From: Rhytidiadelphus loreus
Taxonomy: Eukaryota > Streptophyta > Bryopsida > Hypnales > Hylocomiaceae
NCBI GenBank assembly: GCA_947034895.1
Contig: OX344764.1
Location: forward strand, 53,735,348-53,799,347
Length of the DNA: 64,000 bases
Reading direction: 5' to 3'
The position numbers and the translations under genes are program-made. Below are positions 11,988 through 24,022 of this stretch, piece after piece. Numbering within the stretch: position 1 is the stretch's first letter; each line of letters opens with the position of its first letter. Below the pieces are notes generated by a model. It was not told where the DNA came from, made no database searches, and worked only from the letters and a program-made list of their open reading frames with translations.

Positions 11988-12557
11988 ATTTTTGCAACAC
12001 AAGCATGAAAAACGTCAGGATTGTGATTTTTTGAAAAAACACTCCAAAAAAATTTTATAGCACTATCTACTCTCAACATGTACTCTCATTGTACAAGCTT
12101 GACACCTTATTAGCCATTGGTGCAGAGGCGATATCTTTGCACAATCGTGATGTAGACCTCTAGATGTGGCTTGTAAATTGTGTTCATTCTAGTTGAGTGC
12201 ACCCAACGCGTAAGTTTGGCACCAGATTTCAGAGCTCCGTGAGTGCTCCATATGTACCCAGTAGCCCTCGTTCAGTATTCCCCTATGAGAACCAATAACC
12301 AATTGTGAAGTTTGCCTTATGTCGATGGACATTAGGTGACTGTAGTCAGTTGGTATTCTTGTGCAACTAACTGTCGCTCATAATCACCAGATCATGTGAT
12401 AGGATGATCATCCCACTGTAACTTGTAATGGTTTTGGCTGTTAGTTTGTAAGTTGGAGTGATGTACAACCTAGATAATGGTTGTAGTGGTTATGACATTT
12501 AATTGCCTGTAGGCCTATCTTATACTTCATTCAAGTATACTTTGCTTGTACTACAAT

Positions 12558-12729
12558 CACTACTAGAAAACGTTGAAATTTCAACACAACTCTGTTGATT
12601 CGGTCGCGTTGTTCCGGTCACTGTACAACCAAATTCTGTTGAAATCAACAGAGTTTGGTTGTACAGTGACCGGAATAACGCGACTGAATCAACAGAGTTG
12701 TGTTGAAATTTCAACGTTTTCTAGTAGTG
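12558..12729 (+). mobile_element. CACTA-ended foldback element; one near-perfect hairpin
   Basis: The 172-bp element starts CACTACTAGAAAACG, ends with the complement, and is flanked by AAT on both sides (12555-12557 and 12730-12732), the 3-bp duplication of CACTA elements. Arms 12558-12642 and 12645-12729 are complementary over 85 nt around an AA centre. The only three differences are G:U pairs if the plus strand is transcribed, so the plus-strand RNA would be an unbroken duplex. Such MITE hairpins are known sources of 21-24-nt small RNAs in plants. No protein is encoded. Confidence 0.85.
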
Positions 12730-12990
12730 AATAGAGAATCTGATCCATGATACTTGCATTTCCGTTTTTGTGGATTTTGATGTCAGTTCTACACATCGGT
12801 AGCCAACCTAACTGTCAGTTGTGAATTGTGTCCAGTATTGCAGCCTGATGATGTTCAGGTTCATTCCCCACATTGGTGGTTATTCAATTCAGATGTATGG
12901 AGTAAAGTTCATTATTGAACATGTAGAATGGCAATAAGATTTCATCAATAAGTTGCAGAATTCATATTGATCTGCAATAGTACCAAATCA

Positions 12991-13004
12991 AAGAGAGAGA
13001 GAGT
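12991..13004. repeat. GA tract of array unit
   Basis: A short GA tract followed by TAGACATGACACCCC; the minus strand shows GGGGTGTCATGTCTACTCTC. Its expected partner element about 550 bp on is displaced to 18297 by inserted DNA. Confidence 0.6.
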
Positions 13005-13130
13005 AGACATGACACCCCAATATAGGGCAGATTCATACTATTCCAAGATTTTTCCACGATAAGTGGGAACAAATACATTTGTGGCAGTTATATAGTAAGA
13101 GTTGCATTGAGTATTTGCAAGGATTGATAG

Positions 13131-13423
13131 CATTAGAGGAGATTTCAGGCTCCTGAAGAGCTGTTTCAAGCACCTTCTGGTGTTGGTTCCCAGTAGTTCC
13201 TGCAAACGCCAACATTGCGACGTCACCTTTTTTTAAAATTAAAAAAAAAAATTCACATCTCAAAATGCAAAAGGAAACTAAAAAAAAATTATTTTAATTT
13301 GTTTTTTCAAAAAATGACATGGCAGTCTCCATTCCACGTTACTACGCTACGGGAGTGCAGTTCTTGCGTTGGGAACGGGTTGGGAACTCCTAGCCCTCTA
13401 GTAGTCTGAAATCTCTTCTAATG
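13131..13423. mobile_element. TIR MITE, family A copy 2
   Basis: The left end CATTAGAGGAGATTTCAG and the inverted right end (CATTAGAAGAGATTTCAG on the other strand) form an 18-bp TIR with one mismatch. Inside the right end TAGAGGGCTAGGAGTTC matches copy 3 at 33 kb. A/T homopolymer core. TSD not settled. Confidence 0.65.
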
Positions 13424-15330
13424 TTTCTATAGAGAACACGTGATTGTATCATCGAAAGGAGCGGTGGATGTAACGCGTGAAAATTTGCGACTCAAGCTAC
13501 AATATGGATTCCCTACTCTAATAATACCAACCATTAGACCGTCATCATATGCTATGGTCCACGGTGCCGCATAATATTTGGAATAGCAGCCAAAAAACTA
13601 GTATTGGGACCACCATTCCATTTGAGAATATAAAGTATCCTCGAGATGCATAAAATCTAGAGCTATTTATGTCAATAACACATATCTGCAGCCTAAGCAT
13701 TTTGCATATGCAAGTATAAGAGCTTAAGGTATAGAAATATTCAGAAAGTAGTGAACTTGCTCTCCATTTTTGCCATAAAGTTGGAGGAAATGCTCCTTGT
13801 GAGCCCTCAAGTTGGCACTTGGAACTCTGAACTTATTTTTCGCGATTTTTAGTTAGTTTTTAGATTAAAAAAATATGAAAAAATACATTAAATAGGGTTA
13901 TTGTGGGCTTTGGTAGAAGTCCCTAACAAAGTGGTGAAGAATGGCCTTAAATGCGTGAAATACGTAAAACTTTGCATTTTCACTAATTTTAGGTCTTTTT
14001 AGTAAAATTAAGTAGTTAAGTTAGTAATTCTGAGCGAAGTAAGGATTTGAGAGTTAGCCAGTCCTAGTATCTTGTTCATGTGATACAACAGCTATAAGTA
14101 TACATGTAACAAATTGGTTAAAAATTAGAGTCTAGTCAGAGTCAGTCCAAATCCAATTCGAAAAAATTAGATTTGTTGTTTGTAAGTAATTTTGAGAAAT
14201 ACATTCATTCACAGACCAAGATGGAGGAAATGATGATTGGAACATACAAAGAGGTGCTTTTCTAGGTCAAAGCATGCGAGGAGGTCAAATAGAAGCCCGA
14301 TCATCCAAGATTCCCCCGGTATCAAGAATAATTTCACCCTCGGGTGGAAATTATTAAGGAATTGCTAAAAATAGCATCCTTATTGGAGATTTGGGTTTGC
14401 CCTTAGTTGATGGACATCTTGTAAAAGATTGCCCAAAAGTTTCGGGATTTTACAAAACTCCACAATGATTCCATGGGAAATCAACTATTTAAAATTGCAT
14501 TCGTAAATTCCTAGAAATTACCAATGTTGCGGTAAAATCTACCTAAAAATTAGGATAGTGTTTTGTCTGCTAATAAAGAGCCCTATCAAGTTTCAAGACA
14601 TTCTGACATTTCCAAGTACCAGAATTAGGACCAACAATGAATTTTACAAGAATTTACAACTTGGCGGCGGGTTGACCGGCGTACCAGGAGCTAATGGTGT
14701 TTGAATGGAGCGATTCAAGGGTCAATTCTTACTCCCACAAATATTCCAAACCACCCAGAACCAACAATTTCATCAAAAAACGCAAACTCCAAAAGTTAGA
14801 TTTTTGACTTTTGTTCTGAGTTACCGTGACTCAAATTTGCGCTTTAAAACAACTGGAGAGATAGGGGTAAGGGGTTCCTTTGGCTAATTGGTCTTCTGAA
14901 CGCAATGGCGCAGTTTGTTTTTAGTTTCGAGTTGTCCCTCAAAAGATAGAAAGGATCAACCCTTAGTTTTACTTTTTAAAAGTAATTTTGGATTAATCTA
15001 GGTTGATTTTGCAAATATCTTTTGTAAAATCGAAGATTGGATTTGCTCAAGATACTTGTCTTGCGTAAGAAGTCATCTTTTGGACTAAAAAAAGACAATT
15101 TAGAACTAACCTTAGATTAATTTACAAAATATCTCGATTAATTAGGTAAGTTTTCAAAATATCTTTGGAAAAATCTAATATTTGATTTGGAAAAAGATTC
15201 TAAGGCCATTTAGGGCCTAGAAGGAACTTGCTTGAGTACCTTCCTTCCCATTAAACAAAGATTATTTAGAAAACGCGTTAGGTTAATTTAGCAAAATATC
15301 TAGATTGAAAGTTAGAAAATAATTACGAAC
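13424..15330. other. AT-rich DNA, probably part of an old retroelement insertion
   Basis: No recognisable coding sequence. It belongs to the extra 4.7 kb that separates a GA tract from its conserved element. The TATA box and leader-like repeats downstream suggest LTR/leader sequence, but I found neither clear LTR ends nor a primer-binding site. Confidence 0.35.
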
Positions 15331-15356
15331 AACTTACTGGGGGGGTCGGGAGCGAG

Positions 15357-15363
15357 TATATAA
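15357..15363 (+). promoter_or_regulatory. TATA box
   Basis: GAGTATATAAGACCC, preceded by a G-run and followed about 30 bp on by a CT-rich stretch that suits a transcription start. It is the best TATA context in the window. The transcript is unknown; an LTR promoter is the likeliest source, given the tandem leader-like repeats that follow. Confidence 0.5.
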
Positions 15364-15767
15364 GACCCTTCCTCGAGGTTGTTCGTGGACCTCATTCTCT
15401 TGTTTCATTCTTGTTGTTGCTCTTGTCGTACTACCGACACTTGTCGGAGCACTTTTTAAGCCAAATTTTGGCTCTTTTATTCTATTTCTTTTTATTCTCT
15501 TATACTTTGAAGGTCCGGAGGGCCTCTTCAAAGCTTTCTTTTCTTTTCTTGTTTGAATTTGGAGGCTTGAAGCTCCAAAACTTTGCTTTTCAAGAGTTTA
15601 GGAGGAGAAAATCCCCTAACTCTATTGTTGTTTGAATTAACTAACTTCTTTCTTGAATTTGGAGCTTCAAATTAACTCTTGAATTAACTAATGTTCGGTT
15701 AAACACTGTCATGTGTACCTCCTTTAAAAATTAAGTTTTCAAAATATTAGTTTGGTCCCTTGGATAC

Positions 15768-16090
15768 TGTTATTTCCTAGGGTTGCTCCCACATGGCGGA
15801 GCCTTGACTTTGGAAACCTGGAAACGGGTACTTGAAACTTTAATTTGTCCATTATTTCCTGGGGTTGCTCTCACACGGCGGAGCTTTGACTTTTTAAATC
15901 CTGGAAACAGGTATTTAAAAAATTTTAAATCCTTGATTCTTTCGTGTTGCCTAGGGTAGCCCCCGCATGGCGGAGCTTTGACTTTGGAAACTTCGAAACG
16001 GGTACTTGAAACTATAATTTGTTCGTTTATTCCTGGGGTTGCTCCCGCACGGCGGAGCTTTGACCCTGGAATAATTAAAAGTTGATACTT
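15768..16090. repeat. Tandem repeat, 4 units of about 80 bp
   Basis: Each unit reads roughly TTTCCTGGGGTTGCTCCC(A/G)CA, GGCGGAGCTTTGACTTTGG, AAACGGGTACTTGAAACT and a T-rich tail. It is GC-richer than its surroundings. An open frame on the minus strand across it simply repeats KVKAPPCG and is not a convincing protein. Confidence 0.8.
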
Positions 16091-17150
16091 TTCCAAAGAA
16101 ATTTCAAGTATTTAGATGTTTGAGTCCTTTGAAAAAATCCCTTTCTTCATATTTGGAATTGTCGTTGCATGTAGAAGTGTTTTAAGAGCTTGAAAGGAAT
16201 TGTTTGAAATCTTTGGTAATGTTCTTTTATTTTGACTAGTTTAGAATTTATTTCCAAAAATTCCTAAAACTATCTTTGAATTCATTTAGAATAGATTAGT
16301 TGTGTTGGTCTTAGTCTTATTTCTAAAAACCTCTAAAAAATTAATTAGTTATTCCATTTAGAATAACCATCATTATAATAGATGTTGGAACTTCAAATTC
16401 TGTAAGGAAGGCCAACCAGTCCTCACAACACGCCAAGTGGGCGAGTGGCAGCCTCGGAGAATCAGTTAGCAACCAGCATCAGTATTAACAACCAATATTA
16501 GGATCCAGTAGGCAAGTCAATAAGCAGCTTGGAGTTCTTCAGGATTCAATACGGACCAAGCCTTGGCAGTTCAACAGTTCGCAGAGAGCTCATTTTCTCG
16601 AATCAAGCCTTGGTAGGAGAGAAGGAAGAAGGGAGTACACCGGTTAAAGATTGAAGGAGTGTGAGGAGCATTGAAGTGGTTGGAGATTAAGAGTCCAAAA
16701 CTTGAAAGAAAGGAAGACGAAAGGTGAGATTCGAAAGAATAATTGCATTTAATAGTTAGGGTCATTCATTTGATTTTATTCTTTTTACTATTGAAGCAAG
16801 TTGTGTTTCATTTATTTATTATTCTTTTGGATTTTGTGGTTTGGATTTTATTAAGTTTTGTTTTATTAGGCCTAATAAGCCAAGAAGATAAAACAAAAAG
16901 CCAACTAATAATTCCAAAACAATTAGGAAAATGATCAACAATTAGGATTGTAGAAGCTTCTAATTAGATTTGATTTAGTGGATTTAATTGTCTTTTGATA
17001 TTTAAAATAATTTGGAATTAATTTGGAAATTATTCAAAATACCTCTAAATTCAATTAAAATCCCATAACCGTTTGTAGGAAATTAGAACTAAAACAAAAA
17101 ATACAACAAACATCCAAAATATTAAATTTGAATTGTGATGGATTAGCAAA
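16091..17150. other. AT-rich DNA with one GC-richer block, no gene
   Basis: The block at about 16385-16720 is less AT-rich and may be leader or untranslated sequence. No domain recognised. Confidence 0.35.
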
Positions 17151-17234
17151 ATGGATGAGAAAGGAGCTGGCTATTACAAGACAATATATCTCGTGATTCT
17201 CAAGGATGATATGATCGACTCATTCACCGGCGAG
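17151..17234 (+). CDS. Possible short coding exon with 5' splice site
   Basis: ATG followed by 28 codons (includes YYKTIYLVILKDDMIDSF) that run directly into a GTACGTAA donor at 17235. Codon composition looks protein-like and differs from the flanking AT-rich DNA. No downstream exon could be matched and no family is recognised. It may be a gene fragment carried by a transposon. Confidence 0.25.
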
Positions 17235-18259
17235 GTACGTAATTTCTTGTCTTTATTTTTTGCTTTTCAATTTAAAATTTAATTTAAAAGAATTTGCTAG
17301 TTAGAATAACATTTAGGAATTTAACATTAAAATTAACCTCAAAAATTTAAACCTATTTGAATAAATTTTAGAATCTAAATAGGGAATCTAGTCAAATTTA
17401 GGAATCTAGGGAATATTAGAATATTTAGAGAAAATTAAAATCTAATTTATCTCTTTATTCTATATAAAACTTATTGAAGGAATGAGTTCCATCTAACTAC
17501 GGGGAACTTTCATCCATCCTTAAGTTTTTACCTAAAAGTCCAAAATTCTTGCTTTTTACCTTGGTATAAAGCTAATTTATCACTTTTTTCATAAAAACAA
17601 TAAAAACCCAAAAATTACTAAATTTAGGATAATAACTTATAAATAAGACTAATAACAGAACAATTAGGAATATTTTTAAAGAATAACTAAAGAATATTTT
17701 GAGACTAGAATCATCTAGAGAATCTTTTGAAGATTCCAAATATAACTTTTACTTTAAAATTACTTTAATTTTAAAAGGAGTAAAGTGTGGATGAAGTTTG
17801 ACTTAAATTTGGATGAAAATTCTAAAAATAGGTCAAAACTAGGTTTACTCTCAAGAATCCATTAGTTAAATTAAATAGTAAATTAACCCTGAAATTTAGA
17901 TTTATTTAGAATTCATTTGCTATTTTTAATCAACAGATGAAGTTTTTAGAATAGAATTAGAGACGAATTTCATCCACCAATATCTTTTAGTAGGAATATC
18001 AGAATTCAATTTGCTTTACCATTTTGGGAAGGGCAAAGTGCATTCTTCACTTTAACCTAGATAGATTTTTATATTAGATTAGATTTTACTTACTCATGAA
18101 GGTCTTGAACCTTTTAACATTTAGATTGTTTTGAAGCAATTAAAATTAGATTATCACCATAACAAACAAAGTGTCCATTGCTTGGAAGGCCAAAGAACAC
18201 TAAGTTTACAATTCACCCATTTGAACCATTAACTTATGCCGTTAGAACCTGTGTGCAAC
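17235..18259. other. AT-rich intergenic DNA, nothing assigned
   Basis: No open frame with recognisable features and no repeat seen. Confidence 0.45.
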
Positions 18260-18383
18260 TTTCTAACTTAAGGGTGGAGTTAGAAACACTCAAACTTCTC
18301 ACCTACGCCCATGCAAGTCAACAGACCAAAAGTTTGTTAGTTTGCGTGCGTGAGGTGTCTTCAAAATTTTCTACGTTGTTATC
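18260..18383 (+). ncRNA. Conserved array element, copy 4, with upstream hairpin
   Basis: A perfect 9-bp stem TTTCTAACT / AGTTAGAAA (18260-18286) precedes TCTCACCTACGCCCATGCAA at 18297, then AAAAGTTTGTTAG, TGCGTGCGTGAGGTGTCTTC and GTTGTTATC. The hAT element is inserted 134 bp after this copy. Confidence 0.5.
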
Positions 18384-18509
18384 TGTGTCACCAAATTGTA
18401 GCATAAACAAATAGCAAGATAATCATGAAACTTGAAGCCATTGCAAAAGTGTTTCAAATAAGTGAGTTCTTCTTTGTTTTCCAAGAACTTGTTTTGCATC
18501 GTTTTCCAT

Positions 18510-18517
18510 GGTAATTC
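18510..18517. repeat. Left 8-bp target-site duplication of hAT element 1
   Basis: GGTAATTC, repeated exactly at 24015-24022. Confidence 0.9.
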
Positions 18518-18868
18518 CAGGGTTGTCATACCGGACGGGTCGGAGAGATCGGACGGGACGGACGGACGGGCAAACCGGACCGGACAGACGGACGGTCCGG
18601 ATGCTCCTGACACCTTTCATTTTTGAAATTTTCCAACACTGAAATCAAAGTGCGAACATTTCCGTCAAGGGTGGGGACATCAACGAAGGGCAGTTTTAGT
18701 CTACCGGGGCGCGGACGGCAAGGCGCAAACGTCACATCATTCCTACACGTCCCCGCCCGGCCCTTTCGCGTCCCCGCCCCGGGCAAGATGCATCCCCGCC
18801 CCGACCTTGTCACGTTCCCGGACGGTAGGGAACGGAGGTCCCACACTAAACTTTGGTATGAATTTAGT

Positions 18869-20285
18869 CATGGGATTCTTCCTTCCCATAGAGGAAGGAG
18901 AACCAATTAATGTAGTCAGCCCTTAATTTGAGCACATGGAATATCTTCAAGTCAATGGCTACATTAAGAGGTCCAACCACTTTTTGAGTTCAAAGACAAC
19001 ATATTGAAGCATGTCACTCCCTTCTTGAGGCCGGACTTCAAGTTCTTGCCTTCATCAAGCACTTGAGAAGTAGGACCCATGTAAAGTTGGAAACCAAAAA
19101 AAAATTAGAAAATGAAATTGAACTTCCAAACAAGAAGTACAAAATTTGTGTGAAAAAAATCCCAAAGGGTTTGGAGTCCTAATGAAAGTCAAGGTACATA
19201 TTTGTTTAAATTTGAGTTTAAGGGTTTATATTTTATGCTTCTAAAGAAAAGGTATTTGTGATTTTGGATTCAAAGTTTACAAATCAAACCATTACCAACG
19301 TATACTTTTCAAGCTTTTGGTTTAAGTCTTCATTTTTTCAATACGAAGCTACAAGCTTTCAGATTTAAATCAAATACAAATTATAATGCTTTTAAATATG
19401 CTTGAAGGATTTTTTTCTGGAAAAAAGGCTGCAAGGATTTAGGTCTTGAAGACTTTAACAACAAATTCTTGTCATGGGAAAAATAAAAGGGGTCGGTATT
19501 GAAATGAAATACTAGTTAAGTGATTTTTTAATTCAAGGGCAATGGTTTATTTTGCATATGGGGATAGCAAAGCGGTTTGGGTCTTTGGGAATGAAATGAA
19601 GCATTACCCAAATTGTTTACGATTTCAAATATTCAATCATTGGACTCCACCCTTTAATTTGTGTAATGGGATCCTAGAACTCTAAACTCTAAAGTCTAGG
19701 ACTTAGGAGTGGATAATATTGAAATGAAATACTAATTAAGTGATTTTTTAAATCATGGTCAACGGTTTATTTAATTATTTTGGGCATGGAATCTTCAAAC
19801 CCTTGGAGGGAGTTCAAATTTGGCTTGGAGGGAGTTCAAAATTGGCTTGGAGAGAGTTCAAAATTGGCTTGGAGGGAGTTGAAGGAGGGAGTTGAAGACT
19901 TGCTTTAAAATTGGAATTTTGAGTGGATGCCCGCGCCCAGACGTCCACGCCCTGTCCAGATGTCCACGCCCTTGCCCACACGTCCACGCCCCTGTCCACA
20001 CGTCCGCGCCCTGACCCTTGGAGGAAAAAATATGCAAGAATTCCGTCCACCAACGATGGGGGGGAGTGAAATTGACCTTTAGATTTGAAATTGGCATGGG
20101 ATTCTTCCTTCCCATGGAGAGAGGGAAAGTGGGAAACCAATTAATGTAGTCAACCATTAATTTGAGCCCGGGGAATATCTTGAAGTCAATGGTTGTATTA
20201 AGAAGTCCAACCATTTTTTGAGTTGAAAGACAATTCATGGAAGGATGTGTCTCCTTTCATGTATTGCCCTTGTCCTTCTTTGCTT
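18869..20285. repeat. Internal direct duplication in hAT element 1 (about 190 bp, period 1226)
   Basis: Segments starting CATGGGATTCTTCCTTCCCA at 18869 and 20095 share ACCAATTAATGTAGTCA, TTAATTTGAGC, GGAATATCTT(C/G)AAGTCAATGG, GTCCAACCA(C/T)TTTTTGAGTT and AAAGACAA in order. The rest of each 1.2-kb unit is more diverged. Confidence 0.75.
19802..20015. repeat. Two adjacent minisatellites
   Basis: 19802-19890 repeats CTTGGAGGGAGTTCAAAATT-type units of about 27 bp, four times. 19925-20015 repeats CGTCCACGCCCTGTCCACA-type units of about 19 bp, five times; this block is strongly GC-rich and contains the same GTCC/GGAC theme as the element ends. Confidence 0.75.
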
Positions 20286-23264
20286 CTCCAAGGACTTGAG
20301 AAATAGTCTCCACACTCAAAAAATGAGATTTCTAGAAAATTAAAACTAACTTGCATACTTTCAAGAAAACAAATATAATTAGATGCTAGAAGTTTTTGGA
20401 TTCGTAACGGAAAACAAGGTACACATTTTTTTAAATTCAAGTTGAAGACTTAAAGGATGAATTTTAGAGTTCTCCAAATAGAAACTAAAACGGTTTGGAG
20501 TTCCCTAAAAAAATGAAACACAAGTTATATTTTGTAGAGTTCTAATACTTCTCAATTATTTTTTATAATTGGATCTACAAGGGTTTTGAATTCACATCAT
20601 TAATGTATTACAATGTATTCAAATGTAGTTTAAGGGTTATTTTTGAAAATAGAGGCTACAAGGATTTGGAAAGGAAACAAAGTTTTGAAACTTGGGGGGA
20701 TCACTCCTTGTAATTTAAGGTATACACATGAGTTAAGAGGGTATTTTATGTGGGGCTATTTACCTTAATTATTGCATTTAAGATGACCGTATTTTTACAT
20801 AAAAAGCTAAAAAGGGCATATTTCCAATACCTTATAGTTTTTATAAATTCATTCATGCAAGTTTTGAAATGGATCTATCTTACATATAAAATTTAAATGA
20901 CCAATTTCCTCCCACCCCCACCCTTCTTCACAAATTTTCTCTTCCATCTACTGCAACTATGTATGGGGTAGACATTGTGAAATTAACAATAATCAATTGA
21001 ATTCAAGTGGCAATTTTTAACCCATAAAGGCCAATTGTCCATTGAATGAACAATTGAAACTTTAGGTAGGTCCCTATGAAGTTAATTTTGGTCAAATGTT
21101 CATAAAATTTGGACACAAGATGTGAACATGTATCTTCTTAGTGGAAATATAATTTCTTTTTGCCCTAAATTTTTTTGGTAGCCCTTGCAATTTGAGCATC
21201 TTTAGGGCGTCTTTTGCAAAAAATCTCATCAACTATTGAAATTTGGCATTTACTTTACTAATTAAATATGGCATACAATTATAAAAAATAATTTAGTTCT
21301 CAAATCACATTTTCAAAGGAGTCAAACTTTATTAGCTATGTTAGGGTGGCTTCAAGAAAAATAATCTTTTCTTCTAACCTCAAGCCCTATTATCTTGCAA
21401 TATGTGAAGTCAAAGTTTTTGAAAATTTTCCCAAATATTCTAAATATTTGTCTCTAATTTTTAACCATTTGGATTCCAAATTAAAAAATATCTCTTTGCA
21501 CAAGAAATCATCAAAAAAAGACTAGTGTATTGCCAATGCATTTAACCTCTTTGCATTGCAAGTTGATTCAGATTTTTTATGAGTGAATCCAACATCATAT
21601 ATTTATGAATAGTCAAAATCCTCATTTTTGTGTAGACCAAATATTTTACTCTAAGAGGGCTTGAAGTTTGTTGATCCTAGTTTGCAAGAATGAAAATAAA
21701 GATTTTTTTTCTCACTTCAAACATTATAATCTTTCAATCCACAATTCCACATGGTCAAATGGGCTGAAATTGTTTCTACACGTTGTTATAACTACATAAT
21801 ACACTTTTATACAATTGGATTTTTTTCAAATAATTTTTTATTTTAGACAATGCATCAAAATTAGCAATTTTGGATTCTTCCTCTTCCAAAACACCCTCTA
21901 GTCTTTAGGGGTTAATAACATTGAACACTTTAGAATTCCTAATGAAACTATTCCATGAAAATCTCATTCAATATGAGTGTGATTAACACATAAGGTAGCA
22001 ACACCCATAACCGTCAAATTAAGCAATTCAACATAGTTGGAGACACCTTTTTTTAGAAAAAATATTTTTTTAGTATTAGCAACTGAAAATCATGAATTTT
22101 CAAAAAAAGAATTAGAATTTTTGGATAAGGCATCTAATTTCTGTGAATTTTCAAAGTAGAACTCACTAAGGCACCCTAAACCACACTCTACTAAAGTTGC
22201 CTTGATTGTAGTTCCAAAATCTAAAAAAATTAGAGCCTACCAACCACAATTAAGAATTGGCACAGTTTCAAAGTACATTTGGAGACACTTTAAGGGAACT
22301 CTACTATCGAAGTATGGGTACACTAATGGTTATGGGCGTTGCTACCTTATGGCTTCAAAGCTTAGAGTTAAATGAACTATTAATTCTATCTTCATATTGT
22401 ACAATTTTCTGTTTGTTGAACCCACTAAGGTAAATCTTCCTATTCATACAATGTGACAATTTTTCCACTTTTAGTTGATGTCTTACATTTACATTTAGTT
22501 TGTTTTTATATAACACTACAAGTACCATGGCACAATTTTAGTGGACCGCCTTTCATCATAGATTTTCTTGAATATGTCCATTTTATCACCCATATGAAAT
22601 TATTTGTCTACATCTATACTCATCATATTATGAAAAATTTGCATGACTTCTATTTGTCAAGGCTAACTTATTAATAAGAATTCCTATTATATGATGTTTT
22701 TACATACCCTAATTTATATATATTAGAGTGTGTAGCATTTCATGAACCTTATAGTAGCTCTACAAATTATATAAAATTTTCCCCCTTTGAATTAAATGAA
22801 CCCTATCTTTTAACTCACATAGTGTTCTAAAAACTGTAAGTGTTCCCTCCAGGAATAGAACTCTTGAGCACTAATTTTAATTTATATACCTCATCATTCT
22901 CATGTGCGTTGTTGTACATCCTAGTGATCCTACCATAGTACCACCTCATATGCATATAAATATATAATGAACTCCCATTTCTACTCTCAAATGCAAAACA
23001 TGATGATACATTATTGCTTAGATACATGGTGACATAATGACACATTTTTGCTTAGAAAAGCATCAAGCATGTGTATTTCACGGTTGCTACAAATTTCATA
23101 CATAAAGATACGGACATATGGTGAAAATCTTGTAATATGCAATTTGGTCTTTCTTCCATCGTGACAATTGTATGACTTATGTGAATTTATGAATGTGTAG
23201 TAAACAAAGTAGCAAACAACTAATTATGTTTGAAATTGATTTTCTAGAGTTTGATATACACAAA

Positions 23265-23830
23265 AAGCTTAGAATCATTCCGTTTTGATCAATGAGTCAA
23301 AAATTATGAGGATTTTTTGTTTGCGGGCAGTTTTGGATTTCCTACTCTAAAATAAACTTTAACATCCTTTATCTTATCCAATTTTCAATATTTTTGGACA
23401 AAAATAAAATTATAGGATGTAGATACATTATTACAACATTTCGACCATTGGGATTGGAAATTTTCAATTCCATATTTAAATTGTAAATAATTTAGTATTT
23501 TTAATCATTATCTACTACTACCTACTTACTATTTTTTTCCTATATGTTGTACTATTCCAAATGATCTGAAATTTTTCAAGCATGTGGCCAACTTGTCTAG
23601 GAAAACAAATCCAAAGAAGCACCACCATTTAGGTCATTTTTTCATAGAAATGTGAGCTTGTGAAGTGCAGCTGCCCTGCTTTTCGCAAGGTCAAAAAATG
23701 ATTTTAGTTGATTTGAATGCTTATATCTTGCAATCCACCCAGTGGAAATGTCTGAAATTTTTACCACATGTTTTTAATACTATATAATACAACATCCTAC
23801 GGTTAGATATGTTAAAAAAAGTTTTTTTTC
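23265..23830. repeat. Dispersed repeat copy inside hAT element 1
   Basis: Strongly similar, over nearly its whole length, to 56660-57230: GATCAATGAGTCAAAA, CTACTCTAAAATAAACTTT, ATAGGATGTAGAT, CCTATATGTTGTAC, CCAAATGAT(C/T)TGAAA, AAATGTGAGCTTGTGAA(G/A)TG and GCAGCTGCCC recur in order. A more diverged relative is at 3085-3860. Confidence 0.8.
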
Positions 23831-24014
23831 AAAATTTTGGTAGTTGTACTAGAAATGACAGTTTTGGAGAGTTTTGGTGAAAACATAGAGATGGTCCTTT
23901 AAGGGTTAAAAAAAGTCAACTTAGTGTTGACCACATCAGACGGGCGAGACCTCTATCGGACGGGCGAACCGGACGGACGGGCAAACCGGACGTCCGTCCG
24001 GTATGACAACCCTG

Positions 24015-24022
24015 GGTAATTC
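24015..24022. repeat. Right 8-bp target-site duplication of hAT element 1
   Basis: GGTAATTC, identical to 18510-18517. Confidence 0.9.

Larger units (their letters stand above)
18518..24014. mobile_element. hAT-type DNA transposon 1, 5.5 kb, non-autonomous
   Basis: The termini are perfect inverted repeats for 21 bp, beginning CAGGGTTGTCATACCGGACG. The flanks carry an exact 8-bp duplication GGTAATTC. CAGGG-type ends and 8-bp TSD are the hallmarks of the hAT superfamily. Both ends have dense GGACGG / CGTCC repeats (18531-18605 and 23939-24000), resembling the subterminal transposase-binding repeats of Ac/Ds-like elements. I found no transposase frame in the 5.5 kb: the interior is AT-rich, includes an internal duplication (18869 and 20095), two minisatellites and a copy of a dispersed repeat (23265-23830). 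It is therefore mobilised in trans or dead. The intact TIR and TSD suggest a fairly young insertion. Confidence 0.92.

Noticed and set aside
15770..16096. Minus-strand frame repeating KVKAPPCG
   Set aside because: Product of an 80-bp tandem repeat whose unit length varies; not a conserved protein.
18623..18910. Arg/Pro-rich frames on both strands at the left end of hAT element 1
   Set aside because: They arise from the GGACGG/CGTCC repeats and GC-rich subterminal sequence and show no transposase motifs.
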